The notes: generated by a model not told the origin, from the sequence alone. 41,786 nt of DNA from Cudoniella acicularis (GCA_013054445.1 JAAMPI010000357.1:1-41786), one strand, 5' to 3'. Numbered from the stretch's first letter, positions 31,256 to 41,786 are shown. Numbers and translations are program-made.

Positions 31256-33159
31256 AGCAGTTACTGCTTTTAAATAGCCTATAAATGATTATTGCGTTGT
31301 GATTGCACATTTACCTCATTTCAAATATTCTCAGTGATATTCTCCAGGAACGTACAGACTTTTATCAGCGCGAGAAATACAGGATCCTAGACCAGAAAAC
31401 CTTTTCCAGATCTGTTTCAATCGTTTCTCCAAAGTACACTTTGAATTTGACATGCCACTAACTGATTGTGATTTCGAAGGTTGGTTGGAGAACATTCAGG
31501 AAAGACCTCAGCGTCGGGGCATCATCAATGATTGGTCAAATTATGTTCTATGTCCCGGGCCAGCAATAATTTGATCTCGATCCAAGTACATAGAATGTTG
31601 GATAATCCGAGGTTCCGTGCATTATCGTAGGAAGCTCCTCAAGGTAGGGAAGCGACGAAGAGAGTTCCCGGTCCCCTAGTCACAATGTAGTTTCTACACC
31701 AGGCAAACGAGGTCAAGCATGGGACGGAACGTTGCTAATAATCCCTCGGATTTGAATGCATGTACGTGCAAGAATCCAACAGGCTACTGATGGGTGCTAC
31801 GAAGCACCTGGTTGTGTACGAGAAGCAAGGGTTGGAACTTGGAGACTGCATTGAAAGTTGTAAGGAGGCAGAAGTTGGTTAATTTTTGAGGATGTCCTTG
31901 ATATGACGATGCACTGCGGAACACCAACTGATGTGAATTATTGGGTATTCACTTCTGGGATATTTATTCCGGAAAGCGATGATGACGAAGACAACTGCAT
32001 GATCACATTGTAGCAGGTACATGTACCATGCGGTTGGAAATCATTTTAGCTCGTCAATGCACGCTGCACAATCGTTGAAGCCAAAGCAGGGAAATATGTT
32101 GGCTTCCAGACACAGAAGTTTTTGTTTGTGCTACTTTGCCTTCTCACATATTTCTAGTTAACTGGACACAAGGGAAAGCCCGCATGTAAAGACCCTGTCG
32201 GCGGATATCGGGTGTTTTCCCAGACCCACCAAACAGACATAAACATGGAGGAAGCCAGTAGAATGCAGCTGGTTGAAGTCAAGGCACGCGTTGGAGCGGC
32301 GTAGGTCACCAACGAGTCAGATCGGTCCCCTGCTGATTAGTTGACATAAAAATGTTGGAGATATACTCTGTGGGATTGTTGGTTGCAACCATCAACGAGC
32401 CATGATTGTCAGTATCTCCGGTCAATTGGAAGCCCAACTTGGGTGGCTGGGTATGAATGTTTCCATGCTATCCCAGTAGAATTATGGCACAGAAACTCAT
32501 GAACAACATGCACCTAACTAACTTGCGGCCATCCCACCTTGTCCTGACGCAAACGCGGCTGGATTCTAGGCTGAACAAATATTCGAAAATATCTGCTGAA
32601 ATAAAAGTCAGGTTGGTTTTGAATGTTCAAGGCACACACTTTGGGAATTGCTAACGTTAATTTCGACTCACCATATGTTGAAGGAGTGTAAATGCTGCAA
32701 AAAACGTGATTCTAGGGTAATAGATTCAGTCGGATTTCCTTCACGGCCATAACCCAGAATGGGTCGAAATCTCCATTTTGTGGCACAATTGGGATTCAAG
32801 GACGCTTATCGTGTATGCACCATCGTAGAAAGTTAGTTGAGTGGCCCTTCTTTTAATGTGCATGGACAAACAGTATCCCGGGTTGCGTTTCAATATCCGG
32901 CTGTAGGCCTGGCCAGGAGTTGAAGAGTTCACACGGTCAAGCCGTATGCACACACACTCTAGCGAAGCAAATTACTGGAGGGAAACTCACTGCCTTTCCA
33001 TTTTCACCTTTTTACTACAGAGTTTGCTCTCATCGTCTCCCCAAATCACATCAGACCATTACGCAATCCGAATCCTCTCTGACGCATCCACATCAACAAA
33101 GTTACGCATTATCCAAACCCAAAATTTGTGTCTCACTTTCTAGAATCAAAACTATAGCC
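31256..33159. other. Gene-free stretch, possible decayed sequence
   Basis: About 1.9 kb. There is no frame with a known domain. Short protein-like stretches (for example around 31450 and 31900) are interrupted within 40 codons and I could not assign them. The 33000-33155 part is CT/CA-rich and leads into the start of the next gene. Confidence 0.45.
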
Positions 33160-34388
33160 ATGGCTTTGAATTCTACAGCCACTGCTTTGCTGTCAGTGAG
33201 CATAGTCTTCCCTTTACTGGCTACACTATTGGTGGTTTTGCGATTTGCCGCCCGCCGGATCAGGTCATCACCAAAAAGCGATGATTGGACTATAGTCGCA
33301 GCGCTGGTAACAGGCACCCACCTCGTAAGAAAACAAGTGAAGGCACTGACGCTGGCAGATTTTATGTTTCGGCCTTGGCATTAATGCTACGATTGGCATT
33401 GCGCACGGCGTATTTGGTAACCGGCTTCAAGCTTGACTCCAGATAAAGCGGTTGAATTATCCAAGGTTAGTTTTCGGTACTCCATTGAGAGAGATTGCCC
33501 GACAAGAAGAAAGATCGTTTACAGAGACAGTTTTATCTGCTTTGCTTCCTTGGCTTTTGTCAAGGTATCAGTGCTCTTATTTTATAAACGCATTTTCATC
33601 ACGACAAGATTCACCTTTGTAGCCACCGTTATGATTGCGGTCACTGTCGCGTGGTTCATTGCCTGATTCTTCGTAAGTATCCTTTCCTAGAAATGATAAC
33701 AGTATATATCCTAACAATCTGGAACAGGCTCTCCTTTTCAGCGCAACTCCAATAAGCATCCACTGGGATATCAAAGCTAAGGAAAAGTTGAACATCAATT
33801 TTCAAGCCTTCTTGTTGTCGCACGCGGCACTAGATCTTTTCTTTGATATTGTGATCCTTGCCCTACCTCTTCCGGTAATTAGCACCCTGAACATGCCGAA
33901 AGGGCGGAAGATAGGTCTTATTGGTATCTTTTGGCTCGGATCGTTGTTAGTATTTTTGAGCCCAAAATATTATCCCAAGTCCTTACTGATTGAAATGCAG
34001 CTGTGCGGCTGCTGAAGCTGTCCGCACATACTATTTTTACAAATTCCTATTTCAGAATATTGCTGAACACCAGGAAATGTTTGGATGTAAGTCAACGAAG
34101 GCTCTGCTGAGGGAAGGCCGAACCTCAGAATCTATCGTTGCGAGTATTCGATCTGCTCTCTCCCTCTGAAGCACTCCCAGAAGATCAGAAGACGAGGCTG
34201 CTCTGGCTACAAAGAATTCAGAGGACGCTACACATGCACGAGAATATCTTAGTGAAGAGGAAGCGGCAAGAAAACAATGGGTTTCTCTAAACAGCTCGGG
34301 CACCACTACCGTCAGAGGAGACGGCATCAGTACTGTGAACCCTGGCAAGGGAGAAACCATCATGATGAAGACATTTAGCACCGAGTAA
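33160..34388 (+). pseudogene. Fungal rhodopsin-domain (SAT5/PTH11-like) membrane protein, multiply broken
   Basis: ATG at 33160 opens MALNSTATALLSVSIVFPLL with a first membrane helix, then SDDWTIVAAL. A 52-bp intron (33307-33358) leads to ILCFGLGINATIGIAHGVFG. The frame then breaks by one base near 33431 before LTPDKAVELSK. FVKVSVLLFYKRIF and a helix follow, with a TGA at 33664-33666. After another intron come LFSATPISIHWD and the helix LSHAALDLFFDIVILALPLP, then RTYYFYKF and a cytosolic tail. That tail has a TGA at 34167 and continues in the same frame (REYLSEEEAARKQW) to TAA at 34386. These are the landmarks of the seven-helix 'rhodopsin domain' family of filamentous ascomycetes, whose role is mostly unknown. 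At least one shift and two stops mean no normal product. Confidence 0.75.
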
Positions 34389-35067
34389 ATGGGGAAGCAG
34401 TACTTAAGGGTATTGAAATTCTGATCTTGGGCCATTGTACAGAGATTTAAGTGGTTATTTACTTTCCGGAAATGAAAAGTTTTTAGGCTTTGCGTCTAGT
34501 CCATTTATTCATTCGTGGGCTATGAAATGCATACAAATATATACGCATGTTTGAAGCGCTTTGACTTTAACGCTTAAAATGCTCCGCTCGTTCCTCTCAA
34601 ATCAGGGTGTCTTCGCGCCTGACCAGTGTTCGACTTTACACAGCCTCTTCCTCTAGTGCTTAACTGTTCTGATTTGTCTAATTACTTCTGTTATATTTTC
34701 CTATAGAGTATAATTTAATTTCAAATTAACTATTTTCTATATCTTTAAAGGGAATTATTTTTTCAAATATTATAGAAAATCTCTTAAAATCTTTATTTAT
34801 TTTTATTTTTAATGAAATAATCTGTTTTAAAAAAGATTACATATAAAATTTATTTGATATTAAATTTATTATTTAATAAGTTATAATATTCTAAAGTTCG
34901 GAAGTTTTTATAGTATTAGGTATAAAATCATAGGGTTCGAGTCGGGATCTCGGTTATACACCTATTAAAAGCAGCGTGGCACAACATTAGCCTCTATAGA
35001 CGTGTCTGCCGCCCTTTCTACTGCGTAATGTGCAACAAAAACCAACTACGAAACGTGAGCCAGAGTC
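34389..35067. other. Intergenic stretch with extremely AT-rich island
   Basis: 34690-34920 is almost pure A/T (long runs such as ATTTATTTTTATTTTTAAT), unlike the flanks, as expected of a repeat heavily mutated by RIP. At 34937 stands GGTTCGAGTC, like a tRNA T-loop or pol III B box, but no tRNA cloverleaf can be folded by eye. Confidence 0.6.
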
Positions 35068-37110
35068 ATGGACGATTCCGACGAGTATGAATTTGATGTT
35101 GATCCAGCAACGCTGGAGCGGATACCATGGCTGGAGACCCCGCTCGATCCAAAAAACCCCTGCATCAGGATTCTCAAACTACACCAAGGAGCCGACGACA
35201 GTCCCATTACCTGCAGCTTACAGGTTGTGTCATTGGATGACAACCCAGGGTATGAATCGCTTTCTTATGTCTGGGGCGATGCGAAGAAGACCAAACCTAT
35301 CATTGTCGGTGGTGAGATTTTCAATGCGACAGAAAACTTAGTCGACTTCTTGAGTTCCTTGCGACAGCAAACCGCCGATCGGTCGCTCTGGGCTGATGCT
35401 ATTTGCATCGATCAATCCAACGCTGAAGAAAAGGGCCGGCAAATCGAATTAATGACCAGAATCTATCGTCAAGCAAAGGAAGCACATATCTGGTTCGGCC
35501 ACTTTACACAATCATGGACTGATGAGATCAAAGGCGATTCAGGTGGCTACATTCCAGCATGTGAATTGACATCAGATCAATGGAATCAGACGGAGAAATG
35601 GTGCCTGGAAGAGCTTGGACAATTTCTAAGAGCTGGCGGAAAAGCTCAAAAGGGGCAAGAGCTATTGGGTTTCGACACCACAATCATGTCTCAGACACTG
35701 GCTATGCTGGACGACGTTGCAGGAGGAAAGCATTTCCACGAGTTCCCACTTTTCTCCGTCACCGATAACGGTACGACTAAAGCTGGCGAGTTCGTTATGA
35801 ATAGGCACTGGCTTATAATCCATGACTGTTTTCGGTGGCTTCTTTCGCGCCCGTGGTGGACTCGGGTGTGGACCTTACAAGAAGCCGTCTTGCCTCAAGT
35901 CGATCCCACTGTACACGCATACCCATACTCGTTTCGCCTATCGAGATTGCTAAACGGTCTCAAATCCATTCTCGACCACTCAAACGGGTGCTGCAAGAAA
36001 TTGGGAAGACTCTTCACTGTGGCGTACTTACGTTCCCTCTTTGCCGGTGAAAGTCGAGCTTGGGCTGTGCACCAGCATCGGGAGAGATTTATAGAATTGG
36101 AACCACCATGTATTCCTCTTGAAGAGGCCATCGATTCAGCTCGAGGGCGGAATGCTACCGTTCCCCAAGATCATTTCTTCGGAATCCTAGGGTTACTACA
36201 TCCGGAGTTGCAAGAAAAGTGGTTCGCTACATTCGGCTACTCATGCACCACTGCTGAAACATTCAGTCAATGTAGCAAACTTCTTTATGATTACTACCAG
36301 AGTCTGTTACGACTCGGCGAAGCAAAAGGTGTTCGAAGAAGCTTAACTAGCAACTTGCCCTCATGGGCCATCGACCTCAGCGCCGAGGTTCCTGCCAGCT
36401 ATGATGGCAACCAACGGTGGGAGCTTTTTGATGCATCCCTTCAATCAAGATATGAAGGCGTTGACGAGTGGGTTGAGCTCGCTGGCCCAGCTCTAACCGT
36501 CAATGCTATCCCAATAGGAACTGTGGGTGTGTGTGCTAAACGATTGTCTGAATACGAACTGGACTTACTAGGTAATCCTCATGCTCCTGACGTGATGCTG
36601 AGGCACGTATCTGAATGGCAACGACTTTACGTAGACTGTGCAGGACCTTCGGACTTTGATAAATTTTGGAGAGCCGCGTTCATGGACAGAAACATCTGGC
36701 TATACTATATGCACAAACGAAAACCCCTACCGGCCAAGAGATTAGCTGAAATAAAGCAATGGTGGGAAAGCTGGAACGAAACGGGCAACAGCCGAGATCT
36801 CCATGTTGACAATCAGTCTGGCGATAATAAACCAGGAGACTACCATTACAGAGCGCTGAAGCTCAATTTCGAAAAGCATCGATTCTTTTGTACAGTTAGG
36901 GGTGAGCCGGGAATGGGACCTGCGGAGGCTCGGCCCTCAGACGAGATATTTGTTTTTCAGGGCTGTCAGGCACCTACTGTTCTCCGACGACGTGAGGGGA
37001 GTAATGGAAAGGACGATTTTTTGTTCGTTGGTCTTTGTTTTCTCGACGGTTGGATGTATGGAAGGGCTATACATAGTCGGGCCAAATGGCAGACTTTGAC
37101 GTTGTATTAA
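35068..37110 (+). CDS. HET-domain protein (heterokaryon incompatibility), intronless
   Basis: A single uninterrupted exon of 680 codons. The start MDDSDEYEFDVD precedes an acidic N terminus and the HET domain: GYESLSYVWGDAKK near residue 63, SLWADAICIDQSNAEEK near 112, and LMTRIYRQAKEAHIWFG near 130, followed by WWTRVWTLQEAVL near 268 and DHFFGILGLL near 370. The C-terminal region ends in a hydrophobic Trp/Tyr-rich tail, and lacks the usual GD-x-[IV]-C...LR ending in clear form. It differs in architecture from the HET protein at 2444-4390 (no N-terminal Cys segment), so the two are not recent copies. HET proteins trigger incompatibility cell death; the partner here is unknown. It is intact although both neighbours are pseudogenes. 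Confidence 0.92.
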   Translation: MDDSDEYEFDVDPATLERIPWLETPLDPKNPCIRILKLHQGADDSPITCSLQVVSLDDNPGYESLSYVWGDAKKTKPIIVGGEIFNATENLVDFLSSLRQQTADRSLWADAICIDQSNAEEKGRQIELMTRIYRQAKEAHIWFGHFTQSWTDEIKGDSGGYIPACELTSDQWNQTEKWCLEELGQFLRAGGKAQKGQELLGFDTTIMSQTLAMLDDVAGGKHFHEFPLFSVTDNGTTKAGEFVMNRHWLIIHDCFRWLLSRPWWTRVWTLQEAVLPQVDPTVHAYPYSFRLSRLLNGLKSILDHSNGCCKKLGRLFTVAYLRSLFAGESRAWAVHQHRERFIELEPPCIPLEEAIDSARGRNATVPQDHFFGILGLLHPELQEKWFATFGYSCTTAETFSQCSKLLYDYYQSLLRLGEAKGVRRSLTSNLPSWAIDLSAEVPASYDGNQRWELFDASLQSRYEGVDEWVELAGPALTVNAIPIGTVGVCAKRLSEYELDLLGNPHAPDVMLRHVSEWQRLYVDCAGPSDFDKFWRAAFMDRNIWLYYMHKRKPLPAKRLAEIKQWWESWNETGNSRDLHVDNQSGDNKPGDYHYRALKLNFEKHRFFCTVRGEPGMGPAEARPSDEIFVFQGCQAPTVLRRREGSNGKDDFLFVGLCFLDGWMYGRAIHSRAKWQTLTLY

Positions 37111-37286
37111 AGTCTAACTTAGTAACCATCTTAGGGCATAAGAAGTACTTTCCGGAGAAGAGTAGAAGGCAATCTAGATGGTAATCACTTGATGAAAATA
37201 AAATATCTTCAAACGTTATCAATGAAGACGAGTATCACCACCTTCAAGTTTTGTAGTTGCGTACTTTCACTAACATTTCAAGAGCA

Positions 37287-37705
37287 GCTCTTCGACTTTA
37301 TTCCGTCCTGCTTCACTTGGGGTGAATTTCACTCCGAGATACTATTCTACTTGTAGATGGTAGTCTAAACGGCCGTTCACCAATTTTTGTCCGCCGCGGT
37401 ACAAAATTTCATACATCATTCTATGCGCTCCATCGCTTGCCTAGTACATGGGGATCCGATGTACACAAGTTCAAGCCTGAGCGCTGGGACACCAAAAACA
37501 CTGTAAATGGGAGTTTGCACCATTTGCTGGAGGGGCAAGAGTATGTTTATAGACCAAGGCAATTTTGGAAGCTTCTTATGTTGTCGCGAGAATGCTGCAG
37601 GAGTTTTCGGGGATGGAAAGTCGGTATGATAGACCGTGGAAGGGGAGGGTGAAGCTTTCGGCGAACATTTTATATGGATGTTTGGTAGCACTTGAAGGAG
37701 TATAA
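37287..37705 (+). pseudogene. Cytochrome P450 C-terminal remnant (CYP52-like)
   Basis: The reading starts ALRLY (the end of the ExxR helix region), then a TGA at 37323, then ISLRDTILLVDGS, SPIFVRRGTKF, YALHRLPSTWGSDVHKFKPERWD, the PERF/PERW element. A frame change near 37500 leads to EFAPFAGGARVCL with the haem-ligand Cys, a TAG, and LEASYVVARMLQEF to the end with YGCLVALEGV. The order and wording match alkane/fatty-acid hydroxylase P450s (CYP52/CYP63 group), whose last 140 or so residues these are. The N-terminal three quarters are missing. Three disruptions make it a clear relic. It lies just behind the intact HET gene. Confidence 0.8.
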
Positions 37706-38048
37706 TATTTGTATTTATCACGGGGCGCGAATATTGCAATTAAATCCTTTATGAAATTGTACTGCTCAAAAGGTTTTTAAATCTTATATTCCTAGGCTTT
37801 AAATTCGGTTTGCTGTTCTATTAATGGAACACTGAGAAGCAGAAAGATGCACTCGGATTCTTTGTATGTCTCGCTTAGGATGTGAACCCTTTGACCCGTC
37901 CACTACTTAATAACAAGTCGAAGATAAATAATGCCTTCACTTGTATTTCCGCTCCAAGCAGGTCGTCATACAACCGATTTGTTGCTTAAAGCTCAGATAG
38001 AACACAATAAAGGTTTTAATTCCCTATAACTCCTCCACCCCTTATCTA
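37706..38048. other. Gene-free stretch
   Basis: 343 bp between the P450 relic and the 3' end of the RTA1-like gene; nothing recognised. Confidence 0.5.
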
Positions 38049-38963
38049 TCACGTAACCTTAGCAAACGGAGTCATTTCATGCGAAAGTCCCAATACCATA
38101 GATTTCTCAGCCTTTCGTGCAGCCTTAAACAACTTCCCAGGGTTCACCAAAAGCAGCAACGCCACCACAAAAAGCATAAACGACCCATCAAAAACATACA
38201 GCATCTCCTCATGCGTAGTGATAAACCCCTCACCCCCCTGCAGAAACTCCACAATCCTCACAATATTCCTTACAACAAACACCACACTTAAAGTGTAAAG
38301 AACCACCATATGCTTCCCCCAAGCAAGTTCCGTATTCCCCATCCTCCGAAATCTTATATGAAAACTCGAGGCCAGGATAGCGAATAAGCAAAAGATAGAT
38401 ACCTGGAGGATTAAGCCTCCAAGAACAATATTCGAGCCCCTCTGATTCGTTGCTGGATCGTCACTAGATCTCAAGACTGATCCGGCTAGCTGGCTACCAA
38501 GACATGCCAGGTCACCTAGGACGAAAAGTGTTGTTAACCATTTTGGGGAGATGAGTGAATAGGTTTCGCCTTTGAGGTTGCGGACGATGCGTCCGAAGGT
38601 CATGTAGACTGTTGCGGCTAGGAGGGGTGGAGCTGCGAGGATGAGGAGTCCCTGAATGACGAAGGGGAGAATCTTATGTGTATTCTGGGCTGACCAGGCT
38701 CGACAGTAGTAGCCACCTGCTTCCACTGGTTTGGAAGTTAGTAAATATTCAGTCAAGATTTAATGTGGTGCTGCTCAAAACTTACTGGCACAGCCAAGTA
38801 TAAGAGGAATGAAAAATGCGGCGCGGTAAGGAAACATGAATATGAAGTGCGCGAGGCCACCTAAGACGAAAAGAGCAACGTAGGCATCTGCGGCGGTTTT
38901 TGAAGGATCGTAACCGTAAAGGTTGTGGTCGGCTGAACCTGATGGTAGGGTTGAGTTTGACAT
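38049..38963 (-). CDS. RTA1-like lipid-translocating exporter family protein
   Basis: Two exons, 38963-38786 and 38725-38049, joined across a 60-bp intron (GTAAGT, ACTAAC branch, CCAG), give 284 residues. I chose the ATG at 38963 (MSNSTLPSGSADHNLYGYDP) because the family starts with such a short outside tail and the Y-G-Y-x-P element; an ATG at 38990 is also in frame. Seven membrane helices are seen, with family marks GGYYCRAWSA, LLAATVYMTFGRIVR, GDLACLGSQLAGS, NIVRIVEF and MLYVFDGSFMLF before a short basic tail. RTA1/Rsb1 proteins sit in the plasma membrane and are linked to resistance to 7-aminocholesterol and to sphingoid-base release in yeast; the cargo here is unknown. Confidence 0.9.
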
Positions 38964-39787
38964 GATAAGAGAGTTTCCTAGGGACAACAAATGGGTTTAT
39001 TCTGTGAGAAGAAGATATAGAAGGAATACCTTGAAAGTAATCTAAGATCCTTATAGTTTTCTCATAAATTCACCAGTTACAGGCCACCCCAACATCTTTA
39101 GCCATCAATCGCAGAGATTCCAAGAATAGTATCATGAGGCTGAGGATTGATAGGCAGCTCCAAGTTGTTATGTTTTTTCCCGCGCCTAGAGTTGACACGA
39201 ATTTTACGGATCAGGTATCTGAATACGATAACGAGGGTTTTTTGTTAAAAAGATCCAACATATCAAGTGGCGGGGTTTCCCCTGACCCTCTCAGCGTCAA
39301 GTTGAGACGGCTTACCGAGACATTCTCCTGACTTGTATGCTTCGTTCTCGTATTTCTTATCCAAAACGGGAACACGTAGCTCGTTTAACCCCTTTCTACT
39401 CGACCTGGCGTTGACGACGCCCGGCTAAGTTACAACTGGTGCAAAGCACACTGTGACTTTTGCAAAATCAAGTGTCGGTAAAATATATTTTGACTGGACT
39501 TGTAGACAGGCCAAGCAGTTATCGATTTCCCGTTTCTTTGAGAATCACAGCCCTTGCCCCTTTTATTCTTCTAAAAACTAACTCTCAAGTTGTTCCTTTT
39601 CTGATGACCTTTATTGACTTTTCTAGTTAGAAAAGTAGTGAAGTTCTTGGGGTTTCACAGTAGGAAAGCTTTTCCCAGGAGAACTTCAAACTTTTAAGTA
39701 TACGGTACCACGTACTCATTGCAGGTTACAAAGTTATGAACCTCTTGTCATTTTTTCAAAATATATCTAAAATTCGAGAAACTGTCC
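38964..39787. other. Intergenic stretch between two membrane-protein genes
   Basis: About 820 bp. A 65-codon plus-strand frame at 39134-39331 has no domain and no supporting context. It presumably holds the RTA1-like promoter and the MARVEL-like gene's 3' flank. Confidence 0.5.
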
Positions 39788-40453
39788 TTACTCCACATCC
39801 CTCGAGTTTTTATTCGCCGCTGCCAATTTACTTTTCGTGAATTCGCCATCATTGCCCTTCAACATAGATGCAATCATTGAAACTGCCCTCGTCTCCTCTA
39901 TCACTTTTTCCTCAACCCCATCCCTAAGTTTCGGCTGAGAATTAGCAAATGCATCCCCAGCTTCCTCATCCAACTCCAACCTATTAGCCCTCGCCCGCCT
40001 CCTGACCCTCCGCGCAGTACAACACCACACAATCCCACCCACCATCGTCACAAACCACAACAACACATTCACAAAACTAATCCAAACCGCAACCTTCATT
40101 CTCGCCACCGAATTCGTAGCATCCTCATCCACAACATTCTTCCCACCAATAAACATCGCGCCAAAAACCCCAAATTGCGACACCCAGAGAATAAACAATA
40201 CAAACTCCCAGAAACACCATCCAACTCGTTTTACTGTGACGAAGAAATGAACCAAGCAGGTTATCAAGGACAGGCCTGCAACGACTTCGGCGTAGATCCA
40301 TGCGGAATTGCCGTGGGTGTGAGTGCTGGAGGAGTGTTGAAGATCTAAGCCATAGAGGACGGAGATGGCGATTGCGAAGGCACATTGGAAAGGGCGTAAA
40401 GTAGCGCAGATGATGAGAGCGGAAGCGCCCATATGCCATGGTTGGTCTGGCAT
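39788..40453 (-). CDS. Four-helix MARVEL-like membrane protein
   Basis: A single exon, 221 residues, starting MPDQPWHMGASALIICATLR. Four hydrophobic helices are visible, roughly residues 12-36, 50-73, 82-103 and 121-146, with a Cys/Arg-rich junction CCTARRVRRRARANR and a charged cytosolic tail of about 70 residues. The first helix pattern R-x-x-Q-x-x-x-A-[IL]-[AG] and the W-I-Y-A-E-V second helix resemble fungal MARVEL-domain proteins, which are involved in membrane apposition and eisosome-type structures. The assignment is by topology, so medium. No intron is needed and no disruption was seen. Confidence 0.7.
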   Translation of the reverse strand: MPDQPWHMGASALIICATLRPFQCAFAIAISVLYGLDLQHSSSTHTHGNSAWIYAEVVAGLSLITCLVHFFVTVKRVGWCFWEFVLFILWVSQFGVFGAMFIGGKNVVDEDATNSVARMKVAVWISFVNVLLWFVTMVGGIVWCCTARRVRRRARANRLELDEEAGDAFANSQPKLRDGVEEKVIEETRAVSMIASMLKGNDGEFTKSKLAAANKNSRDVE

Positions 40454-41425
40454 TGTTGTGACTCGATGGTATTGCGCCTGAAGTTAAGATTTAGCTGGAT
40501 GGTCTTTTGGAATTTGTTCAAACAGGTCTGTCATTGGAAATGACGTACAGAGGACCTAAAGAACTCGTCAATCGTATAAAGGTTTCGAATGGAGATGAAA
40601 CTGATCCTTGGGACGAAATTTAGGTATAGATTAGAGAAGAATGCAGTTGAGATTTGTATTGATCTCTTCTCGTTTCGCGATCAAACTGCGAGGAAATGAA
40701 AATGAATCTTATTTCAGCGAGGAGATGCTTTGAAAATATATAACCCATAGCCTGCTCGGGGAAGGGCAGTAGTATGAACATTCGTTCGTTAACAAGGAGG
40801 AGCCAACCCCCTTTAGGAAATCGAAAACGAATACGCATGCCCTACGGCGATCTTCGCCTAGGATACACCCTAAATGTTGTAAGCGACTTGGCAAAACCAG
40901 AGTCAACGTCAGGCCTTGCTTCGGGCATGCGCTAAACTTCGTCCCCCGAAATTCTTGACTTCACAACATCATTAGGATTACAATCCGTTTCTTTATCTCT
41001 CTGGCCATTCAGCTCTTTGCTTCTTCTGCAAGACAAAGACGAAATATACCAGGTATGTGTGACAAAAGAACAAGCACTAGACCGTCCAGACAGCTCACTC
41101 AATGGGACAACTAGAAGCGGGTCCGCGTTTCAGCCCATCTACCGCCACTCTACCGCCGGTCCGTGGCACTTCCTTGGCGCCTTAAGTTGCCTTTTATTCG
41201 TGTTCTTCGTATATTATATCCTAAAGCAGGATCTCTCTCGCGAAAACGAAGATTTTGATTTTCAACCAAGCTCGTTTTAATCACCACACCCATCAATTAC
41301 TCACTGGCACCCAATCCCCTAGCAGATACATCCCGCAAAGCGAAAAACAGGCTGATTGATGCTAACACACTTATACGACAAACGAGAACGGATTTCGCAT
41401 TCCTTTACGATCAATTTAGCGTGCT
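40454..41425. other. Intergenic stretch before the Zn2Cys6 gene
   Basis: About 970 bp between a minus- and a plus-strand gene. An 88-codon plus-strand frame ending at 41280 has a hydrophobic segment (FLGALSCLLFVFFVYYIL) but no ATG at its head, and was not called as a gene. Confidence 0.45.
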
Positions 41426-41786
41426 ATGCCCCGAAAAACTCACACAAAATCCCGTGGTGGATGTTCAAATTGCAAGCAAAGACGGATCAAAGTATGTCTA
41501 TTTCATCTCTCTCTCTTTTTTTTTTTTTGCCTTTCAGTGCTTTCTCTGAAGCTTTCTTCACCCAACTTCCTTTCCCGATCAAGCATGACTTTTTTTTTCA
41601 TTCCTGTCTCGATCACTGACGGTTTTATGTTTCTCCCCAAAGTGTGATGAGCAGAAGCCCGTCTGCAAGAAATGCGTCACGCGTGAACTAGCATGCATCT
41701 ATTCACCTCCCAAAACTCTCATCTGGAAAAACGCCCCCTCAACACCTTACGGAAACGCAGAAAAACCCACCACCAACGAACCATCA
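41426..41786 (+). CDS. Zn2Cys6 transcription factor, N-terminal part (cut by window end)
   Basis: Exon 1 (41426-41491) reads MPRKTHTKSRGGCSNCKQRR; the intron 41492-41642 (151 bp, GTATGT...AAAG) interrupts the zinc cluster, and exon 2 continues from 41643 to the window end. Joined, the cluster is C-x2-C-x6-C-x6-C-x2-C-x6-C (CSNCKQRRIKC, then CKKC and the last Cys before IYSPP), which binds two zinc ions and DNA. An intron inside this motif is common in fungal members. Only about 70 residues are visible, so the effector and regulatory regions are unknown. It could regulate neighbouring genes beyond the window; nothing here ties it to the decayed peptide cluster. Confidence 0.9.

Noticed and set aside
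34900..34970. tRNA gene suggested by GGTTCGAGTC
   Set aside because: No acceptor stem, D arm or anticodon arm can be paired around it.
41017..41280. 88-codon frame with a hydrophobic helix
   Set aside because: No ATG at its start, no family match, and it sits in the upstream region of the Zn2Cys6 gene.
1..41786. CRISPR array or bacterial operon features
   Set aside because: The window is eukaryotic with spliceosomal introns; no regular spacer-repeat array is present.

Overview
The window reads as nuclear DNA of a filamentous ascomycete, probably a Leotiomycete. It has short introns (about 45-60 bp) with GT...CTAAC-like...AG signals. Its gene families are fungal: HET, RTA1, Clr2, UstYa/DUF3328, DUF1996, fungal rhodopsin-like and Zn2Cys6. 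Several dead genes carry stops that C:G-to-T:A change would give, as in RIP. The order is inferred, not proven. All gene models are my own, from splice signals and conserved protein motifs.

Layout: 0.3-1.0 kb holds broken remnants of a GHKL-ATPase gene and a HET gene side by side. 2.4-4.4 kb is an intact two-exon HET gene (-). 6.4-8.4 kb is clr2 (-), a heterochromatin-silencing factor. It is divergent from a SNF2-family remodeller with a C-terminal PHD region (+, 9.2-13.1 kb), whose frame breaks by one base exactly inside the PHD finger. 13.1-16.9 kb is gene-poor. 16.9-21.8 kb carries three secreted-protein genes (+): DUF1996, a small double-psi beta-barrel protein and an SMP-30-like propeller.

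22.7-31.3 kb is the most interesting part: a decayed ribosomally made peptide (RiPP) cluster of the dikaritin type (the ustiloxin/phomopsin/asperipin class). It has two UstYa-like (DUF3328) genes, a UstQ-like tyrosinase, and between the UstYa genes a precursor-like gene. That gene has a signal peptide exon and three copies of a YTDY core, two of them followed by a Kex2-type KR and the last by the stop codon. An O-methyltransferase gene next to them is intact. UstYa copy 1 carries a 269-bp MITE-like insertion with a 7-bp target duplication and a frameshift. UstYa copy 2 has an in-frame stop and lost motif residues. The tyrosinase has two stops at tryptophan positions and a frameshift near its N terminus. 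The precursor has frame breaks between cores 1 and 2.

Downstream are a rhodopsin-like membrane protein pseudogene (33.2-34.4 kb), an extremely AT-rich island (34.7-34.9 kb), an intact 680-residue HET gene (35.1-37.1 kb), a P450 C-terminal remnant (37.3-37.7 kb), an RTA1-like exporter (-), a four-helix MARVEL-like protein (-), and the start of a Zn2Cys6 regulator cut by the window end.

Working together: clr2 and the SNF2/PHD remodeller may form a co-regulated silencing pair. The precursor, UstYa proteins and tyrosinase would once have made a cyclic Tyr-containing peptide: Kex2 cuts at KR, and UstYa/tyrosinase oxidise and cross-link Tyr. The pathway looks dead in this strain unless some breaks are sequencing errors.
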